Positions 1 to 8,859 are shown, counted from the stretch's first letter. The stretch: 64,000 bases of DNA from Bizionia paragorgiae (GCF_900107625.1 NZ_FNQK01000003.1:124001-188000); one strand, 5' to 3'. Numbers and translations are program-made. The notes: generated by a model not told the origin, from the letters alone.

Positions 1-572
1 ATGATAAGCAAATCAACACCGATTTAAGATTTAGATTAACAGGGTCGTTATACAACACAGGTTACGCACCAAGTGTATACTTATATAATGCGGATAGAGC
101 AGGGTCAAGATATTATGATATCATGCAAAATGCTACTGCTGCTAACGACGACTTTAGATCAGGACGTTTTAATCCCGATTTCACTAATAAAATTACAGCA
201 GTTATGATAAATCCATTTGTTAAGTATGGCGGATTGGAATTCTTCGGAACTGTAGAAATGACTTCAGGAAGAAGTATGGCGGAATCAGAAAGAAGAAAAA
301 CACAACAGTATGCTGGAGAACTTGTTTATAGATTTGGGAAATCTGAAAACTTATATGTTGGAGGACGATATAATACTGTAGATGCAGAATTGATGGGTGG
401 TGATGAAGTTACCATTAACAGACTTCAAGCTGGTGCAGGTTGGTTTATGACCAAAAATATATTAATGAAAGCAGAGTATGTAAATCAGACTTATAATGAT
501 TACGCTGTAGGAAGTATTCTTGATGAAGGTGCTTTTAAAGGGGTGATGGTAGAAGCCGTAATTAGTTTCTAA
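1..572 (+). CDS. Outer-membrane porin-like beta-barrel protein, C-terminal part
   Basis: The reading frame is open from the left edge (codons begin at base 3) to the stop at 570-572, so the visible 189 residues are the C-terminal part of a larger protein whose start lies outside the window. The chain alternates short polar and aromatic stretches such as KITAVMINPFVKYGGLEFFG and ends in VEAVISF; a final phenylalanine is typical of outer-membrane barrels recognised by the BAM complex. The composition and the final strands resemble porin-like proteins of Flavobacteriaceae. Substrate is unknown. An internal ATG at 123 is unlikely to be the start because the homologous-looking barrel continues upstream of it. 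Confidence 0.7.
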   Translation, partial: DKQINTDLRFRLTGSLYNTGYAPSVYLYNADRAGSRYYDIMQNATAANDDFRSGRFNPDFTNKITAVMINPFVKYGGLEFFGTVEMTSGRSMAESERRKTQQYAGELVYRFGKSENLYVGGRYNTVDAELMGGDEVTINRLQAGAGWFMTKNILMKAEYVNQTYNDYAVGSILDEGAFKGVMVEAVISF

Positions 573-593
573 CCGGAACATAAATAATTAAAG

Positions 594-655
594 CAAGTCT
601 CAAGGGGGTGAAGTTCTTTTTAGGAAAAACTTGACGTACTTAGAGACTTGTTTTA
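594..655 (+). terminator. Stem-loop terminator after the porin-like gene
   Basis: CAAGTCTCAAG at 594-604 pairs with CTTAGAGACTTG at 639-650 (one bulge), with an inner stem AAGTT/AAAACTT, followed by TTTT. It lies 20 nt after the stop codon of the porin-like gene and is the likely transcription end. The long interior could also be a structured leader for the next gene. Confidence 0.55.
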
Positions 656-685
656 TATTGTATAATACCAAAGACTTTATATTTT

Positions 686-1273
686 ATGTTTTTCAATAAA
701 TTCATCATTAGCCTTATACTAATCTTGTCTACTGTTCTTACTTTCAAAGGGTCTGTATCAGAGAGCGCTTCCGTTGTTATTACCGAGAAAAGTACATTGC
801 TAATTAATGGTAAGAGTAATGTTAATAGTTTTTCTTGTGTTTATGATATTGAAAAAATAAAGAACCCCATTCGTGTTCATTATGCGGTTGAGGACAATAA
901 AATTAATTTCGAACAAACCACATTATTTTTAGAAACCACTTGTTTTGATTGTGGAGGGAATGGTATAAATAGAGACTTTAGAAAGACCTTAAATACCGAT
1001 GATTATCCAGAAATAGCCTTAAGCCTAAAAGCAGTAGAAATTAAGCATCAAGGGGCTAGTTTAAATGCTTATATAGACATTAAAATTGCCGGGATATCTC
1101 GCCTCTATACTATTCCAATTAAGCTTAAAAAGAAAGGTAATATTATGATTAGTGGAGATTTAAAACTCAAGCTGTCAGACTTTGATTTAAAAGCGCCTAA
1201 CAAGCTGTTTGGAATTATATCGGTAGAGGATACTATTGAAATAGTTTTCAATTTAGAATTAGAAAAACAATAA
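686..1273 (+). CDS. YceI-like secreted protein
   Basis: A 195-residue protein with an N-terminal hydrophobic signal segment (about 5-22). The rest fits the YceI lipocalin-like fold, which binds polyisoprenoid or other lipids in the periplasm: an opening strand with GKSNVNSFSC, a central region with RDFRKTLNTDDYPEIAL (the YceI family usually has MN.KM...L....P.I.F here), and a final SGDLKLKLSDFDLKAP segment. Two cysteines at CFDC near residue 92-95 are an extra feature. The gene stands alone between a terminator on each side. Family assignment is from the pattern of conserved segments; the ligand is unknown. Confidence 0.65.
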   Translation: MFFNKFIISLILILSTVLTFKGSVSESASVVITEKSTLLINGKSNVNSFSCVYDIEKIKNPIRVHYAVEDNKINFEQTTLFLETTCFDCGGNGINRDFRKTLNTDDYPEIALSLKAVEIKHQGASLNAYIDIKIAGISRLYTIPIKLKKKGNIMISGDLKLKLSDFDLKAPNKLFGIISVEDTIEIVFNLELEKQ

Positions 1274-1459
1274 GCTATACCCTATTTTTTAGGATGCTTT
1301 GTAGTGCATGACTAGACTGTTTTAAAAGCGTTTTAAAAAAAAAACGATGAAACATGACTCAAGTCATTGTTTATAAGTGTGTTGTGTGGTATGTTTAGTC
1401 TGTAGTTTAAGAGAGTCAATACTTTACAAAGCTCAAATAAATTGCTTGCTATTAATCAG

Positions 1460-1493
1460 AAAAAGGTCAGATATATAATCTGACCTTTTTTTG
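1460..1493 (+). terminator. Rho-independent terminator
   Basis: AAAAAGGTCAGAT at 1460-1472 is the exact reverse complement of ATCTGACCTTTTT at 1478-1490, giving a 13-bp stem with a 5-nt loop and a T-tract. It is 187 nt after the YceI-like gene, so that gene probably has a long 3' tail. Confidence 0.8.
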
Positions 1494-1969
1494 TTTTCTA
1501 TAGCTTTGCTAAAGTTGTTGTACTTTTTAAAGTGTTACTATGACCATTTAAAAAAGTAAGAACGAGATTAAGTATCGTGACAGTAAAAGAATTGTCCAAT
1601 CCAAAACATAGAGTTATAATCCTATTTAGTTAAACGCCTTTGGGTATTTTTATTGGTAATTCTAATGAGCTAAAATTTGCTTAGTGTACGCGTTACCTAT
1701 AAAATTGAAGTCGATTGTATTAAGAATGAGTCTCTTTACCAAGTGTATCTTGTTTGTTTTTATGACTACGGACTCAATAGTTATTTAAAACAGATTAATA
1801 GGCTGAGTGTTTCTGAGCCAACTGATCGCCTTGAGCTCTTAAACCGCTATTACAATCGGTGGTTTTAGGGGGTTTTCTAAAAAAAAATATTTCGGTATCA
1901 TTTGTAAGACGCCTGACTAATCGTTAAATTGGGTTTTTTGACAAAAAACCAATAAAAATCCGATATTTA
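1494..1969 (+). other. Gene-poor interval upstream of the symporter
   Basis: No convincing gene. A 63-codon open frame at 1677-1868 starts with TTG, has no clear ribosome-binding site, and matches no family I recognise; it may be a remnant or chance. An inverted repeat at about 1841-1866 (AAACC...GGTTT) followed by a run of A and T may act as a terminator for anything transcribed here. Confidence 0.4.
1929..1952 (+). promoter_or_regulatory. Leader hairpin just upstream of the symporter start
   Basis: TTGGGTTTTTT at 1929-1939 pairs with AAAAAACCAA at 1943-1952 (one bulged G), placed 17 nt before the ATG at 1970. The position suggests a leader structure that could affect translation; this is inference from sequence only. 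Confidence 0.35.
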
Positions 1970-4069
1970 ATGATAAATTCTAAGCTTTTTGCACTAATTA
2001 CATTGATTTTACTTACAATGTCATCCGCTATAGCTCAAGATCAATCCGCAAGTAATATGGTGGCCGATCTCCAATTAATAAACCCTTCTTCTGAAATTAA
2101 TAATGGGATCGCTAAAGTTAAAGTTCAAGGGGGGCAAGCACCATACAGTTACAAGTGGAGTAATGTTAATACCCCTTTAAGTGAGTCGGAATCCGATGGA
2201 CTAATAGAGGGTATGCAGCATTCCGTGGATATAAGTGATGCAAACGGGAATACAATTAATAAGACGTTTACCATACCCGCAAAATCGATAACGGAGCTAT
2301 TTAATAGTAAAGTACAACCGGCGGTAGATGTTATGGGAGCTGTTTTATTTTGGGATGCCTTTGCAACTTTAGGTATTTATGATCCAGTAGTCTATGCATC
2401 TCATATAAATATTAGTCTCTCAAAAGATAAAACCATAGGGAATGAAGTCTATAACATAAAAAAATGGGTCGTTCCTTATGGAGGACAAGTGAAAAAGGGG
2501 GAGCCTATTGCCGTGTTAAAAAGCACTAAGAACAAAGAAGTGTATGTAAAGGCCTCCCATAGTGGGACTTTAGAGCATGTGGCACAAGAAGGGGGACAAA
2601 TCTCGAAGTTACCAGAAACGGGATCCTTTAAAACTCCGCTATTAGGAATCATTAATTTTCAAACCCCACAACCTTTATTACACCCTAATGGAGATGTTAA
2701 AACCAATACGATTCCATTTATTGTTATTTGGCTTATTCTAGGAAGTATTTTCTTTACCCTACGATTAAAGTTTATCAATATTCGTGGATTTCGACACTCG
2801 TTAGATTTGGCTAGAGGAAAATATGATGATCCGAAAGCGCCTGGAACAATCACTCACTTTCAGGCTATGGCTACAGCTGTGTCCGCTACTGTAGGTTTGG
2901 GGAATATTGCAGGGGTTGCAGTAGCTATTTCACTAGGAGGTGCTGGGGCGACTTTTTGGATGTTTCTTGCAGGATTTTTTGGTATGTCTTTAAAATTTGC
3001 CGAATGTACCTTGGGAGTGAAATATAGATTTATTGATGATGAAGGGCGTATTTTTGGCGGACCCATGAACTATTTACGCTATGGTTTAGAAAAACGAAAT
3101 CTTAAAAGATTAGGTAAGTTTTTGGCCGTTTTATTTGCTGTTTTAGGTGTAGGCGCTTCTTTTGGAGGTGGAAACATGCTGCAATCTAATCAAGCGTTTA
3201 AAATTGTATCAGAGCAAATCCCAGCACTTCAAGGACAGGGCTTTTGGTTTGGTGTAGGCTTTGCCTTGTTGGTCGGGGCAGTAATTATTGGAGGTATCAA
3301 GAGCATTGCCAAGGTAACGGCTAAAGTAGTTCCAATTATGGCAATTTTATATGTCTTAGGCTGCTTGGTGGTAATAGGCTATCATATTGAATATATTGGT
3401 GGTGCCTTTATAGCTATATTAGACGGTGCGTTCTCGGCCGAAGCTTTAAAAGGAGGGTTTATTGGAGTGCTTATTATTGGTTTACAACGTGCTGCATTCT
3501 CTAGTGAAGCAGGGGTTGGTTCGGCAGCCATTGCCCACAGTGCTTCTAAAACCAATCATCCTATTGCCGATGGGTTTACCTCATTGGTCGAACCATTTAT
3601 CGACACCATGCTAGTCTACACGATGACAGCTTTAGTTTTAATTTTTACTGGAAAACACGAAAGTAGTACGGGGTTAGGGGGTGTAGAACTTACTGCCGAT
3701 GCCTTTGGTAGCGTTGTGTCTTGGTTCCCTACAGTATTGGCTGTTGCGGTATTCTTATTCGCTTTTTCAACTATGGTTTCTTGGTCGTATTATGGTATGC
3801 GTTCTTGGAGTTACCTCTTTGGAAGAAGTAAAAAACTGGAACTCGTTTATAAGGTGATGTATTTGGGCTTTGTAGTTCTTGGGGCTTCTGTAAGTTTAGG
3901 TGCCGTATTAAGTTTTGCCGATATGATGATTCTAGCTATGTCGTTTCCAAATATTATAGGTCTTTATATTATGGCGCCAGAAATTAATGCGGATATGAAA
4001 GTGTATTGGAATAAATTAAAAGCCGGTGCCTTATACGTGAACCCGAAATTCCTTAAGGCTGAAAAATGA
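1970..4069 (+). CDS. Alanine/sodium symporter (AGCS family) with extra periplasmic N-terminal domains
   Basis: A 699-residue protein; AGCS transporters are usually 450-550. Residues 1-22 are a signal peptide. Residues about 30-105 look like a SprB/PKD-type extracellular repeat (GGQAPYSYKWSN, SDANGN). Residues about 160-215 look like a biotinyl/lipoyl-type hammerhead (VPYGGQVKKGEPIAVLKS, then VKASHSGTLEHV) but have no lysine in the usual swinging-arm position. The transporter core starts near residue 244 with a membrane helix and carries AGCS segments such as TVGLGNIAGVAVAISLGG, GPMNYLRYGLEKR and RAAFSSEAGVGSAAIAHS. It should import alanine or glycine with sodium. The N-terminal half would lie outside the inner membrane. 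No operon partner is evident. Confidence 0.9.
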   Translation: MINSKLFALITLILLTMSSAIAQDQSASNMVADLQLINPSSEINNGIAKVKVQGGQAPYSYKWSNVNTPLSESESDGLIEGMQHSVDISDANGNTINKTFTIPAKSITELFNSKVQPAVDVMGAVLFWDAFATLGIYDPVVYASHINISLSKDKTIGNEVYNIKKWVVPYGGQVKKGEPIAVLKSTKNKEVYVKASHSGTLEHVAQEGGQISKLPETGSFKTPLLGIINFQTPQPLLHPNGDVKTNTIPFIVIWLILGSIFFTLRLKFINIRGFRHSLDLARGKYDDPKAPGTITHFQAMATAVSATVGLGNIAGVAVAISLGGAGATFWMFLAGFFGMSLKFAECTLGVKYRFIDDEGRIFGGPMNYLRYGLEKRNLKRLGKFLAVLFAVLGVGASFGGGNMLQSNQAFKIVSEQIPALQGQGFWFGVGFALLVGAVIIGGIKSIAKVTAKVVPIMAILYVLGCLVVIGYHIEYIGGAFIAILDGAFSAEALKGGFIGVLIIGLQRAAFSSEAGVGSAAIAHSASKTNHPIADGFTSLVEPFIDTMLVYTMTALVLIFTGKHESSTGLGGVELTADAFGSVVSWFPTVLAVAVFLFAFSTMVSWSYYGMRSWSYLFGRSKKLELVYKVMYLGFVVLGASVSLGAVLSFADMMILAMSFPNIIGLYIMAPEINADMKVYWNKLKAGALYVNPKFLKAEK

Positions 4070-4118
4070 GGACTCAAAAACATTAATAGAAGCTAAAAAG
4101 TAATAAGAAATGACCTTG

Positions 4119-4137
4119 TGGTATGAAGGGCATACCA
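4119..4137 (+). terminator. Short hairpin after the symporter
   Basis: TGGTATG at 4119-4125 pairs exactly with CATACCA at 4131-4137, followed by TAGTTTTA. It is 50 nt after the symporter stop; a weak terminator candidate because the T-tract is interrupted. Confidence 0.4.
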
Positions 4138-4243
4138 TAGTTTTATGATTCCTTTAGAGTGAAAATTAACTTTAATAAGACCATTCCATTACTAATTTTG
4201 GAGTTGTATGTTGTCTATTGTCGCGTTAAAAAAAGTTAATTGT

Positions 4244-4274
4244 TTTGCGTTATCTAAACACTTGCTTAGTTTTG
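4244..4274 (+). promoter_or_regulatory. Bacteroidota-type promoter for the TetR-led redox cluster
   Basis: TTTG at 4244-4247 and TAGTTTTG at 4267-4274, spaced by 19 nt, match the -33/-7 consensus of Bacteroidota housekeeping promoters. Transcription would start near 4281, which rules out the in-frame TTG at 4245 as a translation start and supports the ATG at 4293. Confidence 0.7.
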
Positions 4275-4292
4275 TGGTGTACTAAAGAGATA

Positions 4293-4859
4293 ATGGCGAG
4301 AAAAAAAGAATATATTGAAGAGGAGGTTATCGAAAAAGCAATGCATTTGTTTTGGAGAAATGGTTATTCGGATACCTCCGTTCGTATGTTGGAGAAAGAA
4401 ATGGGAATCAATCAGTTTTCTATCTATTCTAGCTTTGGTAGTAAGCAAGGGCTTTTTTTAGAATGCTTAAAGTGTTATAAAGCAAAAGCTAGCCAGATGT
4501 TTATTAAATTAAAAAACGCCACCAACGGCGTGGAAGCTATTAAGGACTTTTTTTACGATTCATTACGTATATCAGAAGAGTTAGGGAATCATAATGGCTG
4601 CTTTGTAACGAATACCTACAATGAATTTGCCGAAAAGGAAGATGAAATAATCAAGGGGCAGATGCTTGCTTTTATGGACCAAATAAAGGCTCTTTTTATT
4701 GAGAAATTAAAAATGAATGCATCTCATAAAGATGAGGAAACCATTGTAAAACAAGCTAACTATCTGTTATTAGCAAAACACGGCTTGGCAGCAGCTTCAC
4801 GAGTAAATACAGAAAAAGAAATTAACGACTTCATAGAAATGACCTTTAAAGGGCTATAG
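4293..4859 (+). CDS. TetR/AcrR family transcriptional regulator
   Basis: A 188-residue repressor-type protein. The N-terminal helix-turn-helix is clear: a helix with AMHLFWRNGYSDTSVRMLEKEMG followed by the recognition segment INQFSIYSSFGSKQGLF, which is the standard TetR pattern (residues about 10-55). The C-terminal half is the variable ligand-binding domain. I chose the ATG at 4293 because the longer frame starts inside the promoter. It leads a run of redox genes (AhpD-like, FrnE-like, PPOX-like) and a palindrome-like site lies just downstream, so it probably controls that cluster. The inducer is unknown. Confidence 0.85.
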   Translation: MARKKEYIEEEVIEKAMHLFWRNGYSDTSVRMLEKEMGINQFSIYSSFGSKQGLFLECLKCYKAKASQMFIKLKNATNGVEAIKDFFYDSLRISEELGNHNGCFVTNTYNEFAEKEDEIIKGQMLAFMDQIKALFIEKLKMNASHKDEETIVKQANYLLLAKHGLAAASRVNTEKEINDFIEMTFKGL

Positions 4860-4877
4860 ATTTTTTTTGATTCATAA

Positions 4878-4893
4878 CTAAGCGGTCGTTTAG
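4878..4893 (+). promoter_or_regulatory. Possible TetR operator
   Basis: The 16-nt sequence CTAAGCGGTCGTTTAG is an imperfect palindrome (6 of 8 positions symmetric) between the TetR gene and the AhpD-like gene. TetR-family operators commonly have CGGTCG-type centres. Binding is inferred. Confidence 0.4.
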
Positions 4894-4920
4894 AAATTAA
4901 TAATAAATAAAATAATACTT

Positions 4921-5478
4921 ATGACAACATTAAGAATTCACAACATAGATTCAGCTCCCAAAGAGAGCAAAGCCTTACTTGAGCAATCTTTAAAGTCAAA
5001 CGGAATGATCCCAGGATTGCACGGCGTATTAGCTAATGCTCCAGGTGTTTTAGAGGGTTATCAAACGTTACATAAACTGTTTTTAGAGTCTTCATTTAAC
5101 AAAGAGGAATTAACGGTGGTATGGCAAGCTATAAACGTTGAGCACGCTTGTAACTACTGTGTGCCAGGTCATACAGCCATAGCGAAAATGATGAAAGTTG
5201 ATGATGCTATTACAGACGCTTTACGAAATGAAAATCCATTAGAAAATCCGAAATTGGAGGCTTTGCGAACTTTTACCTTAAACGTTACCCGTAATCGCGG
5301 ACACGTATCACCAGAACATTTACAAGCGTTTTATGATGCGGGATACGGCGAGCGACAAGTTTTAGAAGTTATTTTGGGTTTATCTCAAAAGGTGATAAGC
5401 AATTACACGAATCATATAGCAAATACTCCTGTAGATACTCCATTTCAAAAATTTGCTTGGGAGAAACAAAAACAATAA
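4921..5478 (+). CDS. AhpD-like carboxymuconolactone decarboxylase family protein
   Basis: A 185-residue protein of the AhpD/CMD superfamily. The family's redox motif is visible as EHACNYCVPGH around residues 75-85, giving a CxxC pair with the preceding Glu and following His that act as proton relay in AhpD-type peroxidases. The surrounding helices (VWQAINVEHACNYC, LRTFTLNVTRNRGHVS) fit the family. It probably reduces peroxides or acts in thiol redox chemistry in the cytoplasm. It sits between a TetR regulator and a DsbA-like oxidoreductase, supporting a thiol-stress or xenobiotic response role. The exact substrate cannot be told. Confidence 0.8.
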   Translation: MTTLRIHNIDSAPKESKALLEQSLKSNGMIPGLHGVLANAPGVLEGYQTLHKLFLESSFNKEELTVVWQAINVEHACNYCVPGHTAIAKMMKVDDAITDALRNENPLENPKLEALRTFTLNVTRNRGHVSPEHLQAFYDAGYGERQVLEVILGLSQKVISNYTNHIANTPVDTPFQKFAWEKQKQ

Positions 5479-5559
5479 AGGATTTTAATTATAAAGGGGT
5501 AACTTTAAGCCGAAAACCTATAAGGAGAATGGTTTTTAGAAATAAATAAACAGATAGAA

Positions 5560-6207
5560 ATGACAGAGAAATTAAAAATAGATATTGTATCCGATGTGGT
5601 ATGTCCATGGTGTACTATAGGTTATAAACGCCTTGAGAAAGCGATTATGGATTTAGGAATGCAAGACCAAATTGATATTGAATGGCAGCCGTTTGAGTTG
5701 AATCCTAATATGCAAACGGAAGGTCAAAATTTACAAGAACATCTTAGAGAAAAGTATGGGATGACTGTAGGTCAACAAAAGCAGTCCCAACAACAAATGG
5801 AACAAGCCGGTGCAGAATTGGGTTTTACCTTTGATTACTATGACGACATGCAAATGGCAAACACTTTTGAAGCTCATGTGTTATTAGAATATGCTAAAGC
5901 ATTTAATAAACAAACGGCATTAAAAATGCAATTAACTAAAGCCTTTTTTAGTGAAAGAAAAGATGTTTCTAAAAGAGCGATCTTAAAAGAAGCTTTGTTG
6001 GAAGTAGGATTAAATGCTGATGAGGCGCTAGCCCAATTAGATAATGATGACGCTAAAAAAGAGGTGAGAACTAAACAAGAGTATTGGAAAAGTTTAGGCG
6101 TTAATTCTGTACCGACTATTGTTTTTAATAGAAAAAGTGCGGTCACAGGAGCGCAACCCGTAGATACATTTAAACAAATTCTTACCGAATTATTAGAAAC
6201 AAAATAA
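5560..6207 (+). CDS. DsbA family oxidoreductase, FrnE-like
   Basis: A 215-residue cytoplasmic thioredoxin-fold protein of the FrnE branch of the DsbA family. The active site CPWC is at residues 15-18 in SDVVCPWCTIGYKRLEKA. The helical insertion follows (residues about 60-150) and the cis-proline loop appears as GVNSVPTIVFNRK near residue 185. There is no signal peptide, as usual for FrnE. FrnE-type proteins act as disulfide oxidoreductases and in several bacteria help resist oxidative stress. It is 81 nt downstream of the AhpD-like gene, likely in one transcript. Confidence 0.85.
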   Translation: MTEKLKIDIVSDVVCPWCTIGYKRLEKAIMDLGMQDQIDIEWQPFELNPNMQTEGQNLQEHLREKYGMTVGQQKQSQQQMEQAGAELGFTFDYYDDMQMANTFEAHVLLEYAKAFNKQTALKMQLTKAFFSERKDVSKRAILKEALLEVGLNADEALAQLDNDDAKKEVRTKQEYWKSLGVNSVPTIVFNRKSAVTGAQPVDTFKQILTELLETK

Positions 6208-6320
6208 GATATGAAAAATAGGCGCTCAACTTAAAAGAAGAAAAGCGCTATCTATTGTATTTCTACAGATATAGACCGAGAGTATTTTATTTATATAAGA
6301 AAAGAGCGTCTACACCCAAA

Positions 6321-6361
6321 GGACTGATGAATATCATTTTAAAAGCTATTTATCAGTCCTA
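6321..6361 (+). repeat. Inverted repeat between the FrnE-like and PPOX-like genes
   Basis: AGGACTGAT at 6321-6329 is repeated in inverted form as ATCAGTCCT at 6353-6361. No T-tract follows, so it may be a transcript-stabilising hairpin or processing site rather than a terminator. Confidence 0.5.
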
Positions 6362-6393
6362 TCTTGTTGCATAATAATTAATTATTTTAAGTT

Positions 6394-6843
6394 ATGCTAG
6401 GTGAATTAAACAATAGACAAATTGAATTTATTTTAGGAAGTGTGATAGTCGGTAGGATTGGCTGTCATGCCAAAGGTAAAACTTATGTGGTTCCCGTAAC
6501 TTATGCTTATGATGGTAAATATATCTATGGTCACACCTCCGAAGGGCTAAAGATCGATATGATGAGAGAGAACCCTGAGGTGTGTTTCCAAGTGGATGTT
6601 ATAGATAATATGAGTAATTGGAGAAGTGTCATTTCTTGGGGGACGTTCGAAGAATTAAAAGGTGTTGAAGAGCGCAAAGAAGCGGTTAAAATTTTGAGAG
6701 ATACAGTCATGCCTGTAATGACAGGGAACACAACCATTAAACACGCAATGAGAGATTCTCATCATCAAGCCAATGAAGCGCTGTCTGGCGTGGTCTATAG
6801 AATTGAATTAACAACTAAAACTGGACGCTACGAAAAAGTATAA
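6394..6843 (+). CDS. Pyridoxamine 5'-phosphate oxidase family, flavin-binding protein
   Basis: A 149-residue split-barrel protein. The start ELNNRQIEFILGSVIVGRIGCH and the strand GKTYVVPVTYAYDGKYIYGHTS are characteristic of small PPOX-like FMN/F420-binding proteins; the segment ENPEVCFQVDVIDNMSNWRSV is the conserved strand pair that follows. Such proteins bind flavin and their substrates are mostly unknown; several are linked to nitroimidazole or redox stress. It closes the redox gene run and lies 186 nt after the FrnE-like gene. Metabolic PdxH is unlikely because the protein is shorter and lacks its C-terminal region. Confidence 0.8.
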   Translation: MLGELNNRQIEFILGSVIVGRIGCHAKGKTYVVPVTYAYDGKYIYGHTSEGLKIDMMRENPEVCFQVDVIDNMSNWRSVISWGTFEELKGVEERKEAVKILRDTVMPVMTGNTTIKHAMRDSHHQANEALSGVVYRIELTTKTGRYEKV

Positions 6844-6900
6844 GGGCTTAGTATTATGAGTTTACATGGGCATGTTTATTCTTCTTAGAATTTATAGCTG

Positions 6901-8124
6901 TTAATCCTGAGTTGCTTTTAGTGTGATACAAGTAATCTCTGGACGCATTCCAATGCGTGCAGGAAAACCAAGCCAACCCAAACCGCGATTTACATATAGG
7001 AATTGTGTGTTGTGCTTATACAAGCCGGCCCAATGTTTAAACTTATATTTTATAGGGCTCCATTGCTTGTTTTTATAACTAAAACCGGCTTGCATACCGT
7101 GGGTGTGACCAGCAAGAGTTAAGATAATATCGGTTTTATCAATTACTTCTTCTGTCCAATGTGTGGGATCATGAGATAATAATATTTTAAATGGAATACC
7201 TTCAGTTCCTATCATGGCTTTTTCTAAATCACCATACTGTTTAAAAGGTGGTTTGCCCCAGTTTTCGACACCTATTAGTGCAATACGATCCTCTCCTTTT
7301 GTAAGTATTCTGGAGTCGTTTAGCAATAATTTAAAATCTATAGTTTTAAAAAACTGTTGGATCGCTTTAAAATTCTCTTGTTTTAACTCTTTAGTGTCCC
7401 ACTGACTATAATCGCCGTAATCATGATTGCCTAGAATAGCGAATTTCCCTTCTTTAGCCTGTAATTTATTAAAAACACTATCCCATCCCCGAAGCTCCCA
7501 AGCATAATTATTTACTAAATCACCGGTGATGACGATGTAGTCAGGTTCTAAATCATTAATTTTTTCAATGGCGTGTTCTAGCTTATTGTAAGCATAGTTA
7601 AAGCTTCCCAAGTGCAAATCGGAAATCTGAACGATTTTTATACCGTTAAAAGCTTTTGGTAACTTACTAGATTTGATAGGGTGATGGTACACTTTAAATT
7701 TATAAATCGCCTTAAAAATTCCGTAGAGAATAACAATAAAAGGAAGCAACCCAGAAAGGACTCCCACGATTGGAATTAGTATTAATGACTTGTTTTCGGA
7801 AAATAAAAAATTAGTAAAATGGAGGATGGAAATCACAACAATAAAAACAAACTTGGGTATAAAAGATAAGATTCCAAGACCATAAAACCGAGAAATAAGA
7901 AGCTGTTTTCTTAGCGGGTTTATATTGTCTAAAGTAATTTTTAATATTAAGATGGAAGTGATTAAGCCCACAGTAAATACCCAAAATAGCGCGTGAATCA
8001 TTGTTTTGAAAATCGCAGAATCTATAAATTGGGTTATAGATTGTAACCAATAAAAAGCGGTGACATCCACTAGAAGTATAGCTAGACATAATAAGATGAT
8101 TGTAAAAAGAGAAAATGATTTCAT
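6901..8124 (-). CDS. Membrane-anchored metallophosphoesterase
   Basis: A 407-residue protein with about four N-terminal membrane segments (residues 5-150) followed by a calcineurin-like phosphoesterase domain. The metal-binding motifs appear in order: SDLHLGS near residue 167, GDLVNN near 200, GNHDYGD near 231, LSHDP near 318 and GHTHG near 338. This is the YkuE/YaeI type of metallophosphatase, whose known members act on lipid A precursors or phosphate monoesters at the membrane; the substrate here is not determinable. It converges on the PPOX-like gene and is transcribed alone. Confidence 0.88.
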   Translation of the reverse strand: MKSFSLFTIILLCLAILLVDVTAFYWLQSITQFIDSAIFKTMIHALFWVFTVGLITSILILKITLDNINPLRKQLLISRFYGLGILSFIPKFVFIVVISILHFTNFLFSENKSLILIPIVGVLSGLLPFIVILYGIFKAIYKFKVYHHPIKSSKLPKAFNGIKIVQISDLHLGSFNYAYNKLEHAIEKINDLEPDYIVITGDLVNNYAWELRGWDSVFNKLQAKEGKFAILGNHDYGDYSQWDTKELKQENFKAIQQFFKTIDFKLLLNDSRILTKGEDRIALIGVENWGKPPFKQYGDLEKAMIGTEGIPFKILLSHDPTHWTEEVIDKTDIILTLAGHTHGMQAGFSYKNKQWSPIKYKFKHWAGLYKHNTQFLYVNRGLGWLGFPARIGMRPEITCITLKATQD

Positions 8125-8292
8125 TGGTGTTTTTTAATGATCCTTTTAGAGCTAGCTCTAATATAGAGTCTTAGCACGATACATGCAATTCGAAAGCTAT
8201 ATAGTTTTAGTTGTTTGTTCTGTCGTTTTACTAAACTTAGAAAATAGGGGTTACTCTGTCTGTATTTGTTACAACGCTGTTAAACCCAAAGT

Positions 8293-8709
8293 CTAGCTTT
8301 CCTTTTTTAAATCAATACTAAGTTTGGCAAGTAAAATCAACTCTGATTTATTTGTAGAAGCAAAACTGACAGCAATTTTACTTGCTGTTTTTAAAAGTAG
8401 TGCGCGTACGGAATTGGTAAATAAAGTGACATGTTGTTCTTTATAATTTATAAAACGCGTATAACAATCGTCACTATTCCAAACTTTAGAGGTTTGGAGT
8501 TTTTTAAAAGTATCTAATATATAAACGGATTCCTTAGAATTCGATTCATGGATTTCAGCTTCAAAGGGAAGCCAATATTTTTCTACTAAGTTTTTAACAG
8601 CTGTAAGCTCTTCAGTGCGCACCGTATTATCCGACGAAGCTATAGCGTAGTATAATATTCCTATGTGCTCATAGAATTCAAGTCTTTTGTTTTGGTGTGA
8701 AGCTAGCAT
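8293..8709 (-). CDS. TerB-like helical protein
   Basis: A 138-residue, all-helical protein without signal peptide. The first half, with LYYAIASSDNTVRTEELTAVKNLV, resembles the TerB-type fold in which an acidic D..V...E motif binds calcium; the final KIAVSFASTNKSELILLAKLSIDLK helix pair matches the end of that fold. TerB domains occur in stress and envelope systems, but no other ter genes are visible nearby. It is divergently placed to the sensor kinase at 8860, so a link to that system is possible. Assignment is by pattern only. Confidence 0.55.
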   Translation of the reverse strand: MLASHQNKRLEFYEHIGILYYAIASSDNTVRTEELTAVKNLVEKYWLPFEAEIHESNSKESVYILDTFKKLQTSKVWNSDDCYTRFINYKEQHVTLFTNSVRALLLKTASKIAVSFASTNKSELILLAKLSIDLKKES

Positions 8710-8859
8710 CTTAAGGTATTTATAATGTAAAATATCAAAACTACTTTTAAATCGCTATGATATTAATCAGTTAAAACTATTACTATTTAAAGTTAGCGAA
8801 TAGTATTAGGTCATCCCTAACTAAATAATTAAATTTAAAACCTATTAAACCCGGAAGGC

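Noticed and set aside
1677-1868. 63-codon frame upstream of the symporter
   Set aside because: TTG start, no family resemblance and weak coding character; kept only as a note in the intergenic entry.
4245-4292. Longer TetR frame starting with TTG
   Set aside because: It starts at the -33 element of a strong promoter match; the ATG at 4293 gives the normal family start.
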